Below, piece by piece: positions 9,753-18,308 of a stretch of DNA of 64,000 nucleotides (positions are counted from its first letter, which is position 1; every line of letters starts with the position of its first letter). A program made the translations under genes and the position numbers. This DNA comes from Chloroflexota bacterium. GTDB taxonomy: Bacteria > Chloroflexota > Anaerolineae > Aggregatilineales > Phototrophicaceae. Location: contig JAPOXG010000081.1 in assembly GCA_026707225.1 (NCBI GenBank), positions 1 through 64,000 of the forward strand, written 5' to 3'. The notes beneath the pieces were generated by a model, which ran no database searches, was not told the origin of the DNA, and saw only the letters and a program-made list of their open reading frames with translations.

Positions 9753-9786
9753 TTGGCCTTTTGCCAAAGCATTACACCATCCCCGA

Positions 9787-9812
9787 CCCTTCCCCAGCAC
9801 ACCGGGGAAGGG
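9787..9812 (+). terminator. GC-rich hairpin between SBP and permeases
   Basis: CCCTTCCCC (9787-9795) and GGGGAAGGG (9804-9812) form a perfect 9-bp stem with an 8-base loop, 35 bases after the SBP stop. No T run follows. In sugar ABC operons such a stem often protects or limits transcripts so that the binding protein exceeds the permeases; that role is inferred here. The remaining bases to 10039 hold nothing recognisable. Confidence 0.4.
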
Positions 9813-10039
9813 TGGCGGTGGCGTTCGCGGGGCGATTTGGCAAGTCCAGCGACTCTTGGTAACTCGTTCGCGCTATGCACCCCTGACTCGTCGGCTGCCC
9901 GTCATAAACTTGGCGGGCGGGCGCCGGGGGCAGGGGTTGGCCACAGCGCCGCGCCGCCAGCTCGCCTCCGAAATGCCTTTTCTATTGACCTTATTCCGAA
10001 ATCCTCGCTGTCCTTAACCCGGTTTCTTGGGACAGCCGC

Positions 10040-11176
10040 ATGTTGACAGCAGCTGAAGCCAGAAAAAACGCCCCGCTCTGGGTTCGTCTCTTGCTACCGA
10101 AAGACGCGCCGTTATATCAGCGGAATGACGCGCTCTTCGGCTGGCTGATGGCATTCCCCGCGCTGCTGATCCTGACCGTGTTCCTGGTAATTCCGTTCTT
10201 GATGGCCTTTGTCGTCTCGTTCACCAATCAGCGACTCATCTCGCCCAATCCGGCTGAGTGGATGGGGTTGCGCAACTTCGAGCGTCTGCTCAGTGTTCGC
10301 GCCTTCACGCTGGAGCCGGAGCGGGACGACAGCGGCGCGATTGTCTACCAGGACGGCGGCATCGTATATCCGCGACTGCGCAATTTCACGCGCAAGAACC
10401 CCAATTATCCCGAACTCGACGGCTTGCGCGAATTCACGTCATGGCAATCGGGCGACAACCGCACCGTCATCTTGGTCGCGGATGTTGTCTTTTTGCGCGC
10501 CTTGATCAATACGCTTGTTTTCGCCAGCGTAATCGCGCCGCTGCAGGGTGGCCTGGCGCTGCTGCTGGCGCTGCTGCTCAACCAAGCCTTGCCCTTCATC
10601 AACGTATTCCGCGCCATTTACTTCGCGCCTGTCGTGGTCTCCATGGTCGTGGTGTCGCTGCTTTGGCGCTTCATCTATGACGGCAACAACGGATTGCTCA
10701 ACAACCTGTTGGGCATCCTGTCCTTTGGCAGCTTCCAACCGGTCGATTGGCTGGGCAATCCCTATACCGCCCTGCCGGCGATAATGGCCATGTCCGTCTG
10801 GCAGGCGGTGGGCTTTCACATGGTGATTTGGCTGGCCGGTTTGCAGACGATTCCGGCCAGCCTGTATGAAGCCGCGAGTTTGGATGGCGCCGGCGGTTGG
10901 CAGAAATTCCGCTTCGTCACCTGGCCCGGCTTGCGCAATACAGCCGTGCTCGTGCTCATCGTCATTACGATCCAGGCCATGGGTTTCTTCGTACAAGTGG
11001 ATGTGATGACCCGCGGCGGCCCGCTGGACGCCACGCAGAGCGTCGTCTACCAGGCGGTGCAGCGAGGCTACGACAAACAAGACATCGCCGAAGGCTCGGC
11101 CATCTCTGTCATCCTCTTCGCCATCGTCTTCGTCATCTCCATGACGCAGCGTTATCTAACACGCGAACGGCGCTAG
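10040..11176 (+). CDS. carbohydrate ABC transporter permease, MalF type
   Basis: 378 residues, longer than the usual ~300. The extra length is a hydrophilic extracytoplasmic insertion of about 70 residues between helices 1 and 2 (around 85-150, containing IVYQDGGIVYPRLRNFTRK). The EAA loop SLYEAASLDGAGGWQKFRFV lies at about residue 275. It forms the channel with the permease starting two bases after its stop. The ATG at 10040 has a poor ribosome site. Confidence 0.9.
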   Translation: MLTAAEARKNAPLWVRLLLPKDAPLYQRNDALFGWLMAFPALLILTVFLVIPFLMAFVVSFTNQRLISPNPAEWMGLRNFERLLSVRAFTLEPERDDSGAIVYQDGGIVYPRLRNFTRKNPNYPELDGLREFTSWQSGDNRTVILVADVVFLRALINTLVFASVIAPLQGGLALLLALLLNQALPFINVFRAIYFAPVVVSMVVVSLLWRFIYDGNNGLLNNLLGILSFGSFQPVDWLGNPYTALPAIMAMSVWQAVGFHMVIWLAGLQTIPASLYEAASLDGAGGWQKFRFVTWPGLRNTAVLVLIVITIQAMGFFVQVDVMTRGGPLDATQSVVYQAVQRGYDKQDIAEGSAISVILFAIVFVISMTQRYLTRERR

Positions 11177-11178
11177 CC

Positions 11179-12060
11179 ATGAATGCCATGAGCTTCGAAA
11201 CGCGTCACAATCTCAGCATCGGTCTGCGTTATGCCCTGCTGATATTGATCGCGACTATCTTCATCTTTCCCATCCTGTTTATGGTGATGTCCTCGCTCAA
11301 GCCGGATTTGCAGATGCTGCGAGATTCGGCTTCGTTGCGCGCCTTCTTGCCAGTGGGAGATATCTCGCTGAACAACTACGCCGAAGCCTTTGAACGCGTG
11401 CCTATTGTGCAGTTCGCCTTCAATTCTGTCTTCACCACCTCGGTTTCGGTGGCGGCCAGTTTGCTGCTGAATTCGATGGCGGCCTTTTCCTTCGCCTTCT
11501 TGCAGTGGCGCGGCAAAGCCATCGTGCTCTCGCTGATCATCGCCACCTTCATCGTGCCCTTTGAAGTGATCGCCATTCCCATGCTGCTCGTGGCGAACAA
11601 TCTGCCCTGGATCGGCCCCGAAGGCATTGAGATCGGCTGGCTCAATTCTTACCACGTGCAGATCATCCCCTTCATCGCCGATTCGCTTGGTATCTTCCTC
11701 TTCTATCAGTACTTTCGCGATTTGCCTGATGAATTGGTGGAAGCGGCGCGCATCGACGGCGCCAGCATCTGGCAAATCTACGCGCGCATCGTCATGCCGA
11801 TTGCAGGTCCCATCGTCGCCACCGTCGCCATTCTTAAGTTTCTGGTGATGTGGAACGCCTACATCTGGCCGCTGATGACTATCCGCTCGGAGGAGCTGCG
11901 CCCCATCATGGTCGGCCTGCAATACTTCTTCCAGTTGAATATAGCTTGGGGCGAGATCATGGCCTACTTGTCGATGGTAACCATCCCGGTGCTGATCTTC
12001 TATCTGGCCCTGCAGCGCGCCTTCATCGAAAGCATCGCCACCTCCGGCATCAAAGGCTGA
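11179..12060 (+). CDS. carbohydrate ABC transporter permease, MalG type
   Basis: 293 residues, six transmembrane helices, with EAA motif ELVEAARIDGASIWQIYARI (about residue 190) and the typical ending ESIATSGIKG. The ATG at 11179 lies two bases after the previous stop, implying translational coupling; another ATG at 11188 is possible. It completes the second importer (SBP 8481, permease 10040). It converges with the opposite-strand isomerase gene, ending 12 bases from it. Confidence 0.9.
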   Translation: MNAMSFETRHNLSIGLRYALLILIATIFIFPILFMVMSSLKPDLQMLRDSASLRAFLPVGDISLNNYAEAFERVPIVQFAFNSVFTTSVSVAASLLLNSMAAFSFAFLQWRGKAIVLSLIIATFIVPFEVIAIPMLLVANNLPWIGPEGIEIGWLNSYHVQIIPFIADSLGIFLFYQYFRDLPDELVEAARIDGASIWQIYARIVMPIAGPIVATVAILKFLVMWNAYIWPLMTIRSEELRPIMVGLQYFFQLNIAWGEIMAYLSMVTIPVLIFYLALQRAFIESIATSGIKG

Positions 12061-12072
12061 GCCCGGCCGTCC

Positions 12073-12864
12073 CTAGGCCAGCAGCCCGCGCGCGAAAGCC
12101 AAATCCTTGACGATCAGCTCGTCCACGCGCTCTTCATCGCTGTACTCGGCCGAGAAGCAGATCGGACCGCTGTAGCCGATCGCCTTCAACTTCTCGATCA
12201 CGGCCGACCAAGACGCCCGCCCCTGCGCGCCCGATGTCCAGTAGATCTTCCACTCGGCGATTTCGGTTTCCGGTCCGCTGACCCGCCGCCAGTAGGCATT
12301 CTTCAGATTAACCACGCAGAGATGTGGCGCCAGCACATCCAGCGCCGAATCGCTATTCATGCCTTCGAGGGCATTATGCGCCGGGTCCCAGACTGCCGCG
12401 ACATAGCGCTGATCATAATCCTTGACCAGGTTGACCATGCCCATTTCGTTGACCGGCACGAAGCGGCCCGAGTGATTCTGAATGCCAATCTGAAAATCGT
12501 ATTTGTGGCAGAAGGGCAGGGCGGCATCCAGTCGTCGGCGCGCGTCGGACTCGGCCGACCAGTAATCCATGTCCCGTTGCCAGAACATCACGCGATTCAT
12601 TTTAATGCCTGCGGCGGCGCAGGCGCTGTAGAGGCGCTCATCATTTAGCGTCATATCAGCCGTCACATTCAAAACGCGGACGCCGTGCTCGCCCAATACT
12701 TTCACCGCCGCCGGCAGGTCGCGCTCGATCTTCTCCGGCTCGACCTGGAAGCCGGGCCGCACCGGTAGCTCAATCCATTCGAAGCCCAGCGACCCGATAT
12801 GCCGCGCCAATTCGGGCAGGGTCAGCGTCTTCCAGGGTTTGGTGAATACAGCCAATGGCGTCAT
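12073..12864 (-). CDS. sugar phosphate isomerase/epimerase family TIM barrel
   Basis: 263 residues of the xylose isomerase-like/AP endonuclease 2 superfamily. Landmarks are EWIELPVRPGF near the N-terminus, IQNHSGRFVPVNEM in the middle, AAVWDPAHNALEGMNSD carrying likely metal ligands, and a C-terminal SAEYSDEE. Members bind a divalent metal and isomerise or epimerise sugars or cleave related compounds; the substrate here is unknown. It is followed downstream on another strand by two sugar importers and shares its strand with an SDR and a 2-hydroxyacid dehydrogenase, so a role in catabolism of an imported sugar is plausible. Confidence 0.8.
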   Translation of the reverse strand: MTPLAVFTKPWKTLTLPELARHIGSLGFEWIELPVRPGFQVEPEKIERDLPAAVKVLGEHGVRVLNVTADMTLNDERLYSACAAAGIKMNRVMFWQRDMDYWSAESDARRRLDAALPFCHKYDFQIGIQNHSGRFVPVNEMGMVNLVKDYDQRYVAAVWDPAHNALEGMNSDSALDVLAPHLCVVNLKNAYWRRVSGPETEIAEWKIYWTSGAQGRASWSAVIEKLKAIGYSGPICFSAEYSDEERVDELIVKDLAFARGLLA

Positions 12865-12878
12865 TCGGCAAACTCCGC

Positions 12879-13613
12879 CTAGCTCTTGGTCGGCATCATC
12901 GAGAGAAAGTCAATATGGACGCGCGGCGGCAAGCTGGCGAGGAAGACGACCGTCGCCGCGATGTCTTCGGACTGGATCATCTTCGTTTTGGCCTCCAGAC
13001 TTGGTTGGACCGGTCGGCGTTCCATGATCGGCGTGTTGCCCGCGCCCGGATTGACGAGGCTGGCGCGCACCCCGTGCGGATTGCCCTCTTCGTTGGTGAT
13101 GGTGTTGAGCGCTTCCATGCCGATCTTCGAGGCGCTGTATCCGACGCCGGCGAGCAGGCTGGGATACATGCCGGCGCGCGACGCCAGATTGATGATCAAG
13201 CCATCGCCGCGCGCTTTCATCTCGGGCAAGACCGCTTTGGTGAAGACGAAGGCGCTGGTCAAATTCACGTCGATCAGTTCGCGCCATTGCTCGGCGGAAG
13301 TATCGGCGATCGAACGCTCGGTGTGGTTGAAGCCGGCGTTATTGACCAAGACGTCAATCGGTCCGAGCGCCGCGCGCGTCTGCTCCAGCGCCGCGAAGAT
13401 CTGCCCGTCATCGCTGACATCGGCCGGGCAGACCAGCGCCTGACCGCCCCCGTTCAGCGCCCGCGCCGCTTCCGCCACGGACTCCAGCAACTCTCGTCGC
13501 CGCGCGATTAAGCTCACATTGGCGCCCTCTGCCGCGCAGGCCAGCGCAATCGACTCGCCGAAGCCGCTGCTCGCGCCCGTTACGATAATGGTCTTGCCAT
13601 CCATTGCGCCCAT
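12879..13613 (-). CDS. SDR family NAD(P)-dependent oxidoreductase
   Basis: 244 residues, a classical short-chain dehydrogenase: TGASSGFG cofactor motif near the N-terminus, NNAG at about residue 90, catalytic Ser in INLASRAG, and YSASK holding the catalytic Tyr and Lys. The start at 13613 is chosen because GGGAGGG lies four bases before that ATG; ATG codons further upstream are in frame but lack a ribosome site. The PG motif is present in VNPGAGNTPIME. The substrate is unknown. Its stop is 14 bases from the isomerase start, so the two are likely co-transcribed. Confidence 0.9.
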   Translation of the reverse strand: MGAMDGKTIIVTGASSGFGESIALACAAEGANVSLIARRRELLESVAEAARALNGGGQALVCPADVSDDGQIFAALEQTRAALGPIDVLVNNAGFNHTERSIADTSAEQWRELIDVNLTSAFVFTKAVLPEMKARGDGLIINLASRAGMYPSLLAGVGYSASKIGMEALNTITNEEGNPHGVRASLVNPGAGNTPIMERRPVQPSLEAKTKMIQSEDIAATVVFLASLPPRVHIDFLSMMPTKS

Positions 13614-13669
13614 TGATCCCTCCCGAATTACCATGCTAGTCATTTCAGCTTAGTCGAACAAATGAATTC

Positions 13670-13741
13670 TGTAGGGGCGTTTCGCTGAAACGCCCAGGTA
13701 GACGAGTAAGTAGGCGGGCGACATGATATGTCGCCCCTACA
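13670..13741. repeat. inverted pair of REP-like palindromes
   Basis: Two hairpins face each other. TGTAGGGGCGTTTCgctGAAACGCCC starts at 13670 and has a 9-bp stem with loop GCT. GGGCGACATgatATGTCGCCC followed by CTACA ends at 13741, with a 9-bp stem and loop GAT. The outer TGTAGGGGC and GCCCCTACA are inverted copies, so the 72-base unit resembles a BIME-type pair of a REP family seen throughout the window. Confidence 0.75.
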
Positions 13742-13807
13742 TAGCTTTCGATCATTTTGGATATTCCTTTCATTTGGCAGCCGATATCTTCCGGTTCTTG
13801 GCGTCGC

Positions 13808-14818
13808 CTATGCCATCGTGTCGAGCATATCGCGCGTGACTTCATAGCGCAATTTGCCTTCGCTGAGAAAGCTGGCCACTTCGTCGACGGTGATTGCTCC
13901 CTGCCGCTTGTAAGCTTGCTGAGTGACAGCGGCGATATGCGGTGTCATGATGAGGTTGTCCAGCCCGCGGAAAGGGCTGTCATCGGGCAGCGGCTCCTGG
14001 TCGAAGACGTCCAGCGCCGCGCTGATCCGCCCGGTTTGCAGTTCAGCCAGCAGTGCCGCCTCGTCGATGAGATGCGCGCGCGCCGTGTTGATGAAGATGG
14101 CGCCGTCGCGCAGCCAGCTCAACTGCTCGGCGCCGATCATGCGATACGTTTCGGTGGTCGCCGGCGCCTGCAAGGTCACGATCGGGCATTCGCGCATCAG
14201 CGTCTCCAGCGGCGCTTTGCGCGCGCCCAGCGCCGCCGCGCTTTCATCGCTGACGTAGGGATCACAGAGCCAGACTTGCGCCTCCAGCGCCAGCAAACGG
14301 CGAATGACCGCGCGCCCGGTATAGCCGGCGCCAATCACGCCGACGCGGTTCCCCGCCAGTTCGCCGCCGGGTGGCAGCCCCCGCGCCGCCGCCCAGCCCC
14401 CGTCCTGGAAGGCGCGATCGATTTTGTGGAATCTCCGCAGGCACAGGAGGATCAGCGCCAGCGTCGTTTCAGCGACCGGAATCGACATGGAATAAGCGAC
14501 ATGGGTGACGCGTCTGCCAGATACGAAGACCGGCGGCGGCAGCAGTCCTTTGATCGAGCCGGCCGAATGCGCGATCAGCTTCAGGCGATCGGCTTCCGCG
14601 AGCACGGCAGCGGAAAATGTCGGGCTGCCCCAGCTCGTGATGACGATATCATGGCCGCCGACAAGCGCCGTCAACTGCGCCTCGCTGAGGTCGCCTGCTT
14701 GCGCCGGCATCGTCACATCGCCCAAGCCGCGCAGCCGCGCTTGCTGCGTTGGCGCGAAGAGCAGGTCGAAGAGCGCCTGACGCAAGGCGATTAAGATCTT
14801 CGGTCTTTCAGCTGCCAT
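13808..14818 (-). CDS. D-2-hydroxyacid dehydrogenase family protein
   Basis: 336 residues. It has the NAD-binding motif VGVIGAGYTGRAVI (about 160) and the catalytic triad pattern of the family: Arg in NTARAHLIDEAALL, Glu in DVFDQEPLPDDS and His in MTPHIAAVT. These enzymes reduce 2-keto acids or oxidise D-2-hydroxyacids with NAD(P). It is upstream of the SDR and isomerase genes on the same strand, separated by a REP-like pair. A distant paralogue of the same family lies at 28253. The substrate is not predictable. Confidence 0.88.
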   Translation of the reverse strand: MAAERPKILIALRQALFDLLFAPTQQARLRGLGDVTMPAQAGDLSEAQLTALVGGHDIVITSWGSPTFSAAVLAEADRLKLIAHSAGSIKGLLPPPVFVSGRRVTHVAYSMSIPVAETTLALILLCLRRFHKIDRAFQDGGWAAARGLPPGGELAGNRVGVIGAGYTGRAVIRRLLALEAQVWLCDPYVSDESAAALGARKAPLETLMRECPIVTLQAPATTETYRMIGAEQLSWLRDGAIFINTARAHLIDEAALLAELQTGRISAALDVFDQEPLPDDSPFRGLDNLIMTPHIAAVTQQAYKRQGAITVDEVASFLSEGKLRYEVTRDMLDTMA

Positions 14819-15116
14819 TCAGCCACCCTGATATTGCTTTTATCCGCGTACTCTTGTTTTACCACAGTCGCTCGCAAGATCACTGACAGAAGATTAGGAA
14901 TCCGAGAAACTTGCATTTCGGCCTCGGTGATGGGCGAGCCGGCGCCGCGCGAATACAGGGCGGGTCAGTCGCTCTTGCTTTTATCAGCGCGGTCGCAAGA
15001 GGAGGGGACCCGTCAAATGAGCCCATCAGATTCGCTGCGTTCATCCCGGCAATCAATTGAGCTAGACGCTCTTACTTGGTACACTTGTGTTGCAGCCGAC
15101 CCAGAGGAACGATCCC
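14819..15116. other. intergenic region, no clear gene
   Basis: Almost 300 bases between divergently transcribed genes. An open frame crosses it on the plus strand but its translation has no family-like features and it overlaps the promoter and start of the next gene. Apart from the promoter at 15057-15085 nothing is recognised. Confidence 0.4.
15057..15085 (+). promoter_or_regulatory. candidate promoter of the 15117 gene
   Basis: TTGAGC (15057-15062), a 17-base spacer and TACACT (15080-15085), each four of six consensus bases. The next ATG is 32 bases downstream. Confidence 0.4.
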
Positions 15117-15659
15117 ATGCGGCGCGTAAGTGCGCAGATCATCGCCGCCTCGCCCAACGATCTCAAGAATAATCGCCTCGGCTTGATGAGCCAGGCGCAG
15201 CTAAACGCGCTGCAAGCGCAGATCGACCAGTTTCAAGCGCGCATGTCGCAGTTGACGCGGCGTGCCGTGAAATTGGCCATCGTGATTACCATTGGGGTGG
15301 TGGTTCTGGCTTTTGTGCGCGTGCTCGCCCTGCCCTTGGCGCTGGCGATAGAAGTGGCGGTGGTCGGCGTCATGATTTACTTGACGACCGACTACAATCG
15401 CTTTCTGCGGCTGCTCACCATGGATCGCGAGGCGGAAGCGGTGCGGATCGTCAAGGGGCGCACCAGCCGCTATACGCTGCGTACGCACCCCCTTTATCTA
15501 ACGCTGCGCATCGAGCTGCAAACCTACAAGCTGCTGGATAGCGGGCTGGCGCGGCAATTCATCACGGGCGAGCTGTATCAATACTACGTCTTGCCGCAAT
15601 CGAGCGTGGTCATCGCGGCCGAAAGTATAGGCGAGAAGAATTCGCGCTATCTGCTCTAG
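15117..15659 (+). CDS. two-helix membrane protein of unknown function
   Basis: 180 residues from the ATG at 15117 (AGAGGAAC ten bases upstream). A cytoplasmic-looking amphipathic segment rich in Gln (about 25-45, LNALQAQIDQFQARMSQL) precedes two adjacent transmembrane helices (about 52-90). A soluble C-terminal half follows with basic and aromatic residues (TSRYTLRTHPLYLTLRIE). I do not recognise the family. Its 3' end overlaps the end of the opposite-strand LexA-like gene by 50 bases. Confidence 0.65.
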   Translation: MRRVSAQIIAASPNDLKNNRLGLMSQAQLNALQAQIDQFQARMSQLTRRAVKLAIVITIGVVVLAFVRVLALPLALAIEVAVVGVMIYLTTDYNRFLRLLTMDREAEAVRIVKGRTSRYTLRTHPLYLTLRIELQTYKLLDSGLARQFITGELYQYYVLPQSSVVIAAESIGEKNSRYLL

Positions 15660-15888
15660 CCGGGGCGCCTTCGCAGCGACGCAGGATACGAATGCTGCGC
15701 GCGTTGCCGTGATAGCGCTCAATCCAACCCCACTTCTCCAGCTTGTCCAAATGACGTATCACGCCGGAATTCGATTTGAAGCCCTCGTCAGCCGCAATTT
15801 CGCCGAGCGTCGGCGGGAAGCCGAATTCGGCGGTGTAGCGGCAGATAAAGGCGAAAATGCGTCGGCTGCGATTGTCGCGATATTTCAT
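15610..15888 (-). CDS. stand-alone LexA-type winged-helix DNA-binding protein
   Basis: 92 residues. Positions 5-70 match the LexA N-terminal domain: RIFAFICRYTAEFGFPPTL, then the recognition-helix region GEIAADEGFKSNSGVIRHLD and the wing WIERYHGNARSIRIL. The S24 peptidase domain with the Ala-Gly cleavage site and Ser/Lys dyad is absent, so this cannot be a self-cleaving SOS repressor. It is more likely a small regulator or the remnant of one. Its last 50 bases overlap the tail of the convergent gene, which may have captured part of the original 3' end. Confidence 0.7.
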   Translation of the reverse strand: MKYRDNRSRRIFAFICRYTAEFGFPPTLGEIAADEGFKSNSGVIRHLDKLEKWGWIERYHGNARSIRILRRCEGAPARADSANSSRLYFRPR

Positions 15889-16052
15889 GAACAGGGTCCC
15901 TTTCCCAAGATGACTTCCTTAAGGCTGTCACAGTATACACGAAGACGAACAGATGTTCTATCTCATTTCAATCATCTTTCGCTATTCTTGGTCCGCTCGT
16001 TTTGGGTTAAACTAGCTTCGTCGCAGAGTGCCCTATCCCGGAGAGTCGCGCG

Positions 16053-16457
16053 ATGGCAAATACCGCCCGCCAATGGTTTTACTCAACCCCAGAGCCGCGC
16101 CCATATTACATTGAAGAGCGCGTCAATCACTCCTTGTGGAACAATCGCCTGCAGAATGTTTTCATGAGTTGCACGCAGGCGGAAGCGCCGATCCAGATGG
16201 AGGGGAGCTTGGAAGGCATGCCGATGTATTTTGAATTCGTCTCCGGTCAATATTTCACCCTGCGCATTGGCGAGGAACGCAAAGACGTCATCGGCACGAT
16301 CCGGCAGATTCTGCTCGGCTTGAAGCCGACTTTCACCTACCAGGACGCGGACGGCATGTTCGTTGTCGAATGGCATACCGATGGTGGAGAGGCTCGCTGG
16401 AGTGAGATTCAGGGCGATCCGGCTTATCAGGGCTTGCGCCGGATGCGGCTGAATTAA
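16053..16457 (+). CDS. hypothetical protein
   Basis: 134 residues, start supported by CCGGAGAG upstream of the ATG. The sequence has alternating hydrophobic residues and aromatics (RQWFYSTPEPRPYYIEE, GMPMYFEFVSGQYFTLRIG), no signal peptide and no membrane helix, suggesting a small soluble alpha/beta protein. It has two Cys-poor halves and no catalytic motif I can name. It is divergently placed relative to the LexA-like gene, whose product might regulate it; that is inference. Confidence 0.6.
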   Translation: MANTARQWFYSTPEPRPYYIEERVNHSLWNNRLQNVFMSCTQAEAPIQMEGSLEGMPMYFEFVSGQYFTLRIGEERKDVIGTIRQILLGLKPTFTYQDADGMFVVEWHTDGGEARWSEIQGDPAYQGLRRMRLN

Positions 16458-16975
16458 CGATCTTGACGCGAATCCTATTTCGGTTCTGGTAAGCAAGGGG
16501 CGGCATATTTGTCGCCTTTGTGTTTTCTATCGACTTTTGCGGCAACCTGATTGATCGCCCCGCAAGGCCTGTCCGCTACTGAGTCTCGCATTTTCGCTTT
16601 TTCTACCCCATCTCCGAAGGTCTACGCCTATCTGATTGGTCCATGCCACCGGCGCTGACCGCCGGCGCCGTCTACTGAAGCAGAGCCAAACCCGGCGGCT
16701 GCGAAAGTGCGCAGTCGGCTTTCGCCAGGATGGAATCTCAGAATAGTAATCCTAAGATTGCGTTGCGGCTGGTTATACGTATGATAGCGAGTAGCGCACA
16801 AGCCATTCAGTGGCGCGCTTACGATGACGCTTCAGTGTCGCGCCGGCAAGTTGGATTCCTTATGAATGGCGCCCGAAAGCGGCGCCTGCGCAAGATGCTG
16901 CTCGATCATGCTTGGAGTCTATGACCCGTCCCTCATTCAATCGGTCGCGACAATGTGATTACAGGTCCACTCAAA
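16458..16975. other. long intergenic region with decayed palindrome
   Basis: 518 bases without a supported gene; a 64-codon frame at 16730-16924 shows no domain or ribosome site. Near 16494-16521, AGGGGCGGCATATTTGTCGCC looks like a mutated member of the TGTAGGGGC palindrome family. A GC-rich partial inverted repeat (ggcgctgaccgccggcgcc) lies near 16652. Confidence 0.4.
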
Positions 16976-18286
16976 ATGGCCAATGCAATCCGAATCGTCT
17001 TGATGCTGTTGGGACTAATGGTCGCGCTCTTCGGCGCCGGCGTCGATTTTCTTTTGCCTGGCGCCAGCCCCGGTCTAAACCTTCCACAGCTGTTGATCAT
17101 ATTGGCCGGATTGGGAATCTCGGTCTTCGCCTATAACTTGCGCCGGCCCCAGTTTAGGCGGCGGCTGAACGCTGGCTCGCGCCGAAGCATTATTGCGGCC
17201 GCGCTGGTCACGATCGTTACGCTGTTGGCATTGGAGCTGCTCTTGACCGTAAGCGGCATTTCGGTCTACTTTGGCCGTGATGTGGCAAATCCCGATTTCG
17301 ATGTCGCCCGCACGACATTTTGTGACGGCGCCGGCTGCCGCTGGATTTACGATGTCGTTCGTGATCTGTGCGCGCGCGGGCAACAGAGCGGCAGACGCTG
17401 CATTTTCAATGGACAGGGATACGCAGACGATGAAGAATTTATCGCCGGCGCGGATTTCGCCGGTCGAACACGGATTCTGGCGCTCGGCGATTCCTTCGCT
17501 CACGGTTTTTCCGCCGAGGTCGGCAAGTCTTATGTCGAGACCATCGAAGCGCGCTATCCCGATGCCGTCGTTTGGAATGCGGGCTTTTCCGGCACGGCGA
17601 CCAATCAAGCGGTCACGTCGTTTGAATTGCTCGCGCCGATTCTCGAACCCGATCTGACGATCCTCGGCTTTTACTGGAATGACTTCGTAGACAACTTGCT
17701 GCCGATAACATCTCGCTACGAAGCGGTCGATCGTCTGGGACGCCTGGTCTATGTCAGACCCTACCGATTCGACGCCTGGGGCAACCTGGTTCCAATCGAC
17801 GAGGCGGCGGCGCGCTATTTCGCCGACCATCGTGTCTATCCGCCAGCGAACGAAATCGAGCGTCTCTTGGGAAGCGCGCGCTTGGGCACGCTGGCGCTGC
17901 GCTTGCGAGATAACATCGCCGAGATCGGCAAAGCCGAAAGGCGCTTGGCGAAAGGCATTGAGGTTACGCGCGGCTACTTGCGCCAACTGCGCGACTTGGC
18001 TTTGTCTCAAGATTCCGCGCTGCTGGTCGTTTTGATACCGGGTATGCGCGAACTGTCGGGCGAGAGCGAGCGCTACGATATTGCTGTAGCCTTGATGGAA
18101 GAGTTGGCATTGCCTTATATGCCGCTTAAGGACATTATGATTGTGGAAGAAGATTACGCGCCTCCCCCTGACGGACATTGGAGCAACGCAGGCCATCAGA
18201 AGGTTGGCGCGCTGCTATCGGACTGCATCCAGCTCTTCATCGCCAGCGGGAGCCTGGGCGACTGCGAACACGTGGTCACGCGTTAA
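16976..18286 (+). CDS. membrane-anchored SGNH/GDSL hydrolase
   Basis: 436 residues. Three N-terminal transmembrane helices (about 5-25, 33-52 and 70-92) carry an exported-looking SGNH domain. The nucleophile Ser is in ILALGDSFAHGF (about residue 170). Asn/Gly blocks follow (WNAGFSGTATNQA, FYWNDFVDN), and the Asp/His pair is in PPDGHWSNAGHQ near the C-terminus. Such proteins hydrolyse esters, often acyl or acetyl groups on polysaccharides or lipids at the cell surface. The ATG at 16976 is preferred over a GTG at 16955. It is followed 22 bases later by the MutS-like gene. Confidence 0.85.
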   Translation: MANAIRIVLMLLGLMVALFGAGVDFLLPGASPGLNLPQLLIILAGLGISVFAYNLRRPQFRRRLNAGSRRSIIAAALVTIVTLLALELLLTVSGISVYFGRDVANPDFDVARTTFCDGAGCRWIYDVVRDLCARGQQSGRRCIFNGQGYADDEEFIAGADFAGRTRILALGDSFAHGFSAEVGKSYVETIEARYPDAVVWNAGFSGTATNQAVTSFELLAPILEPDLTILGFYWNDFVDNLLPITSRYEAVDRLGRLVYVRPYRFDAWGNLVPIDEAAARYFADHRVYPPANEIERLLGSARLGTLALRLRDNIAEIGKAERRLAKGIEVTRGYLRQLRDLALSQDSALLVVLIPGMRELSGESERYDIAVALMEELALPYMPLKDIMIVEEDYAPPPDGHWSNAGHQKVGALLSDCIQLFIASGSLGDCEHVVTR

Positions 18287-18308
18287 GACGTTGGGGACTA
18301 TTCTTCTT

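Noticed and set aside
16730..16924. 64-residue frame between two genes
   Set aside because: No ribosome site, no recognisable feature and no neighbour coupling.
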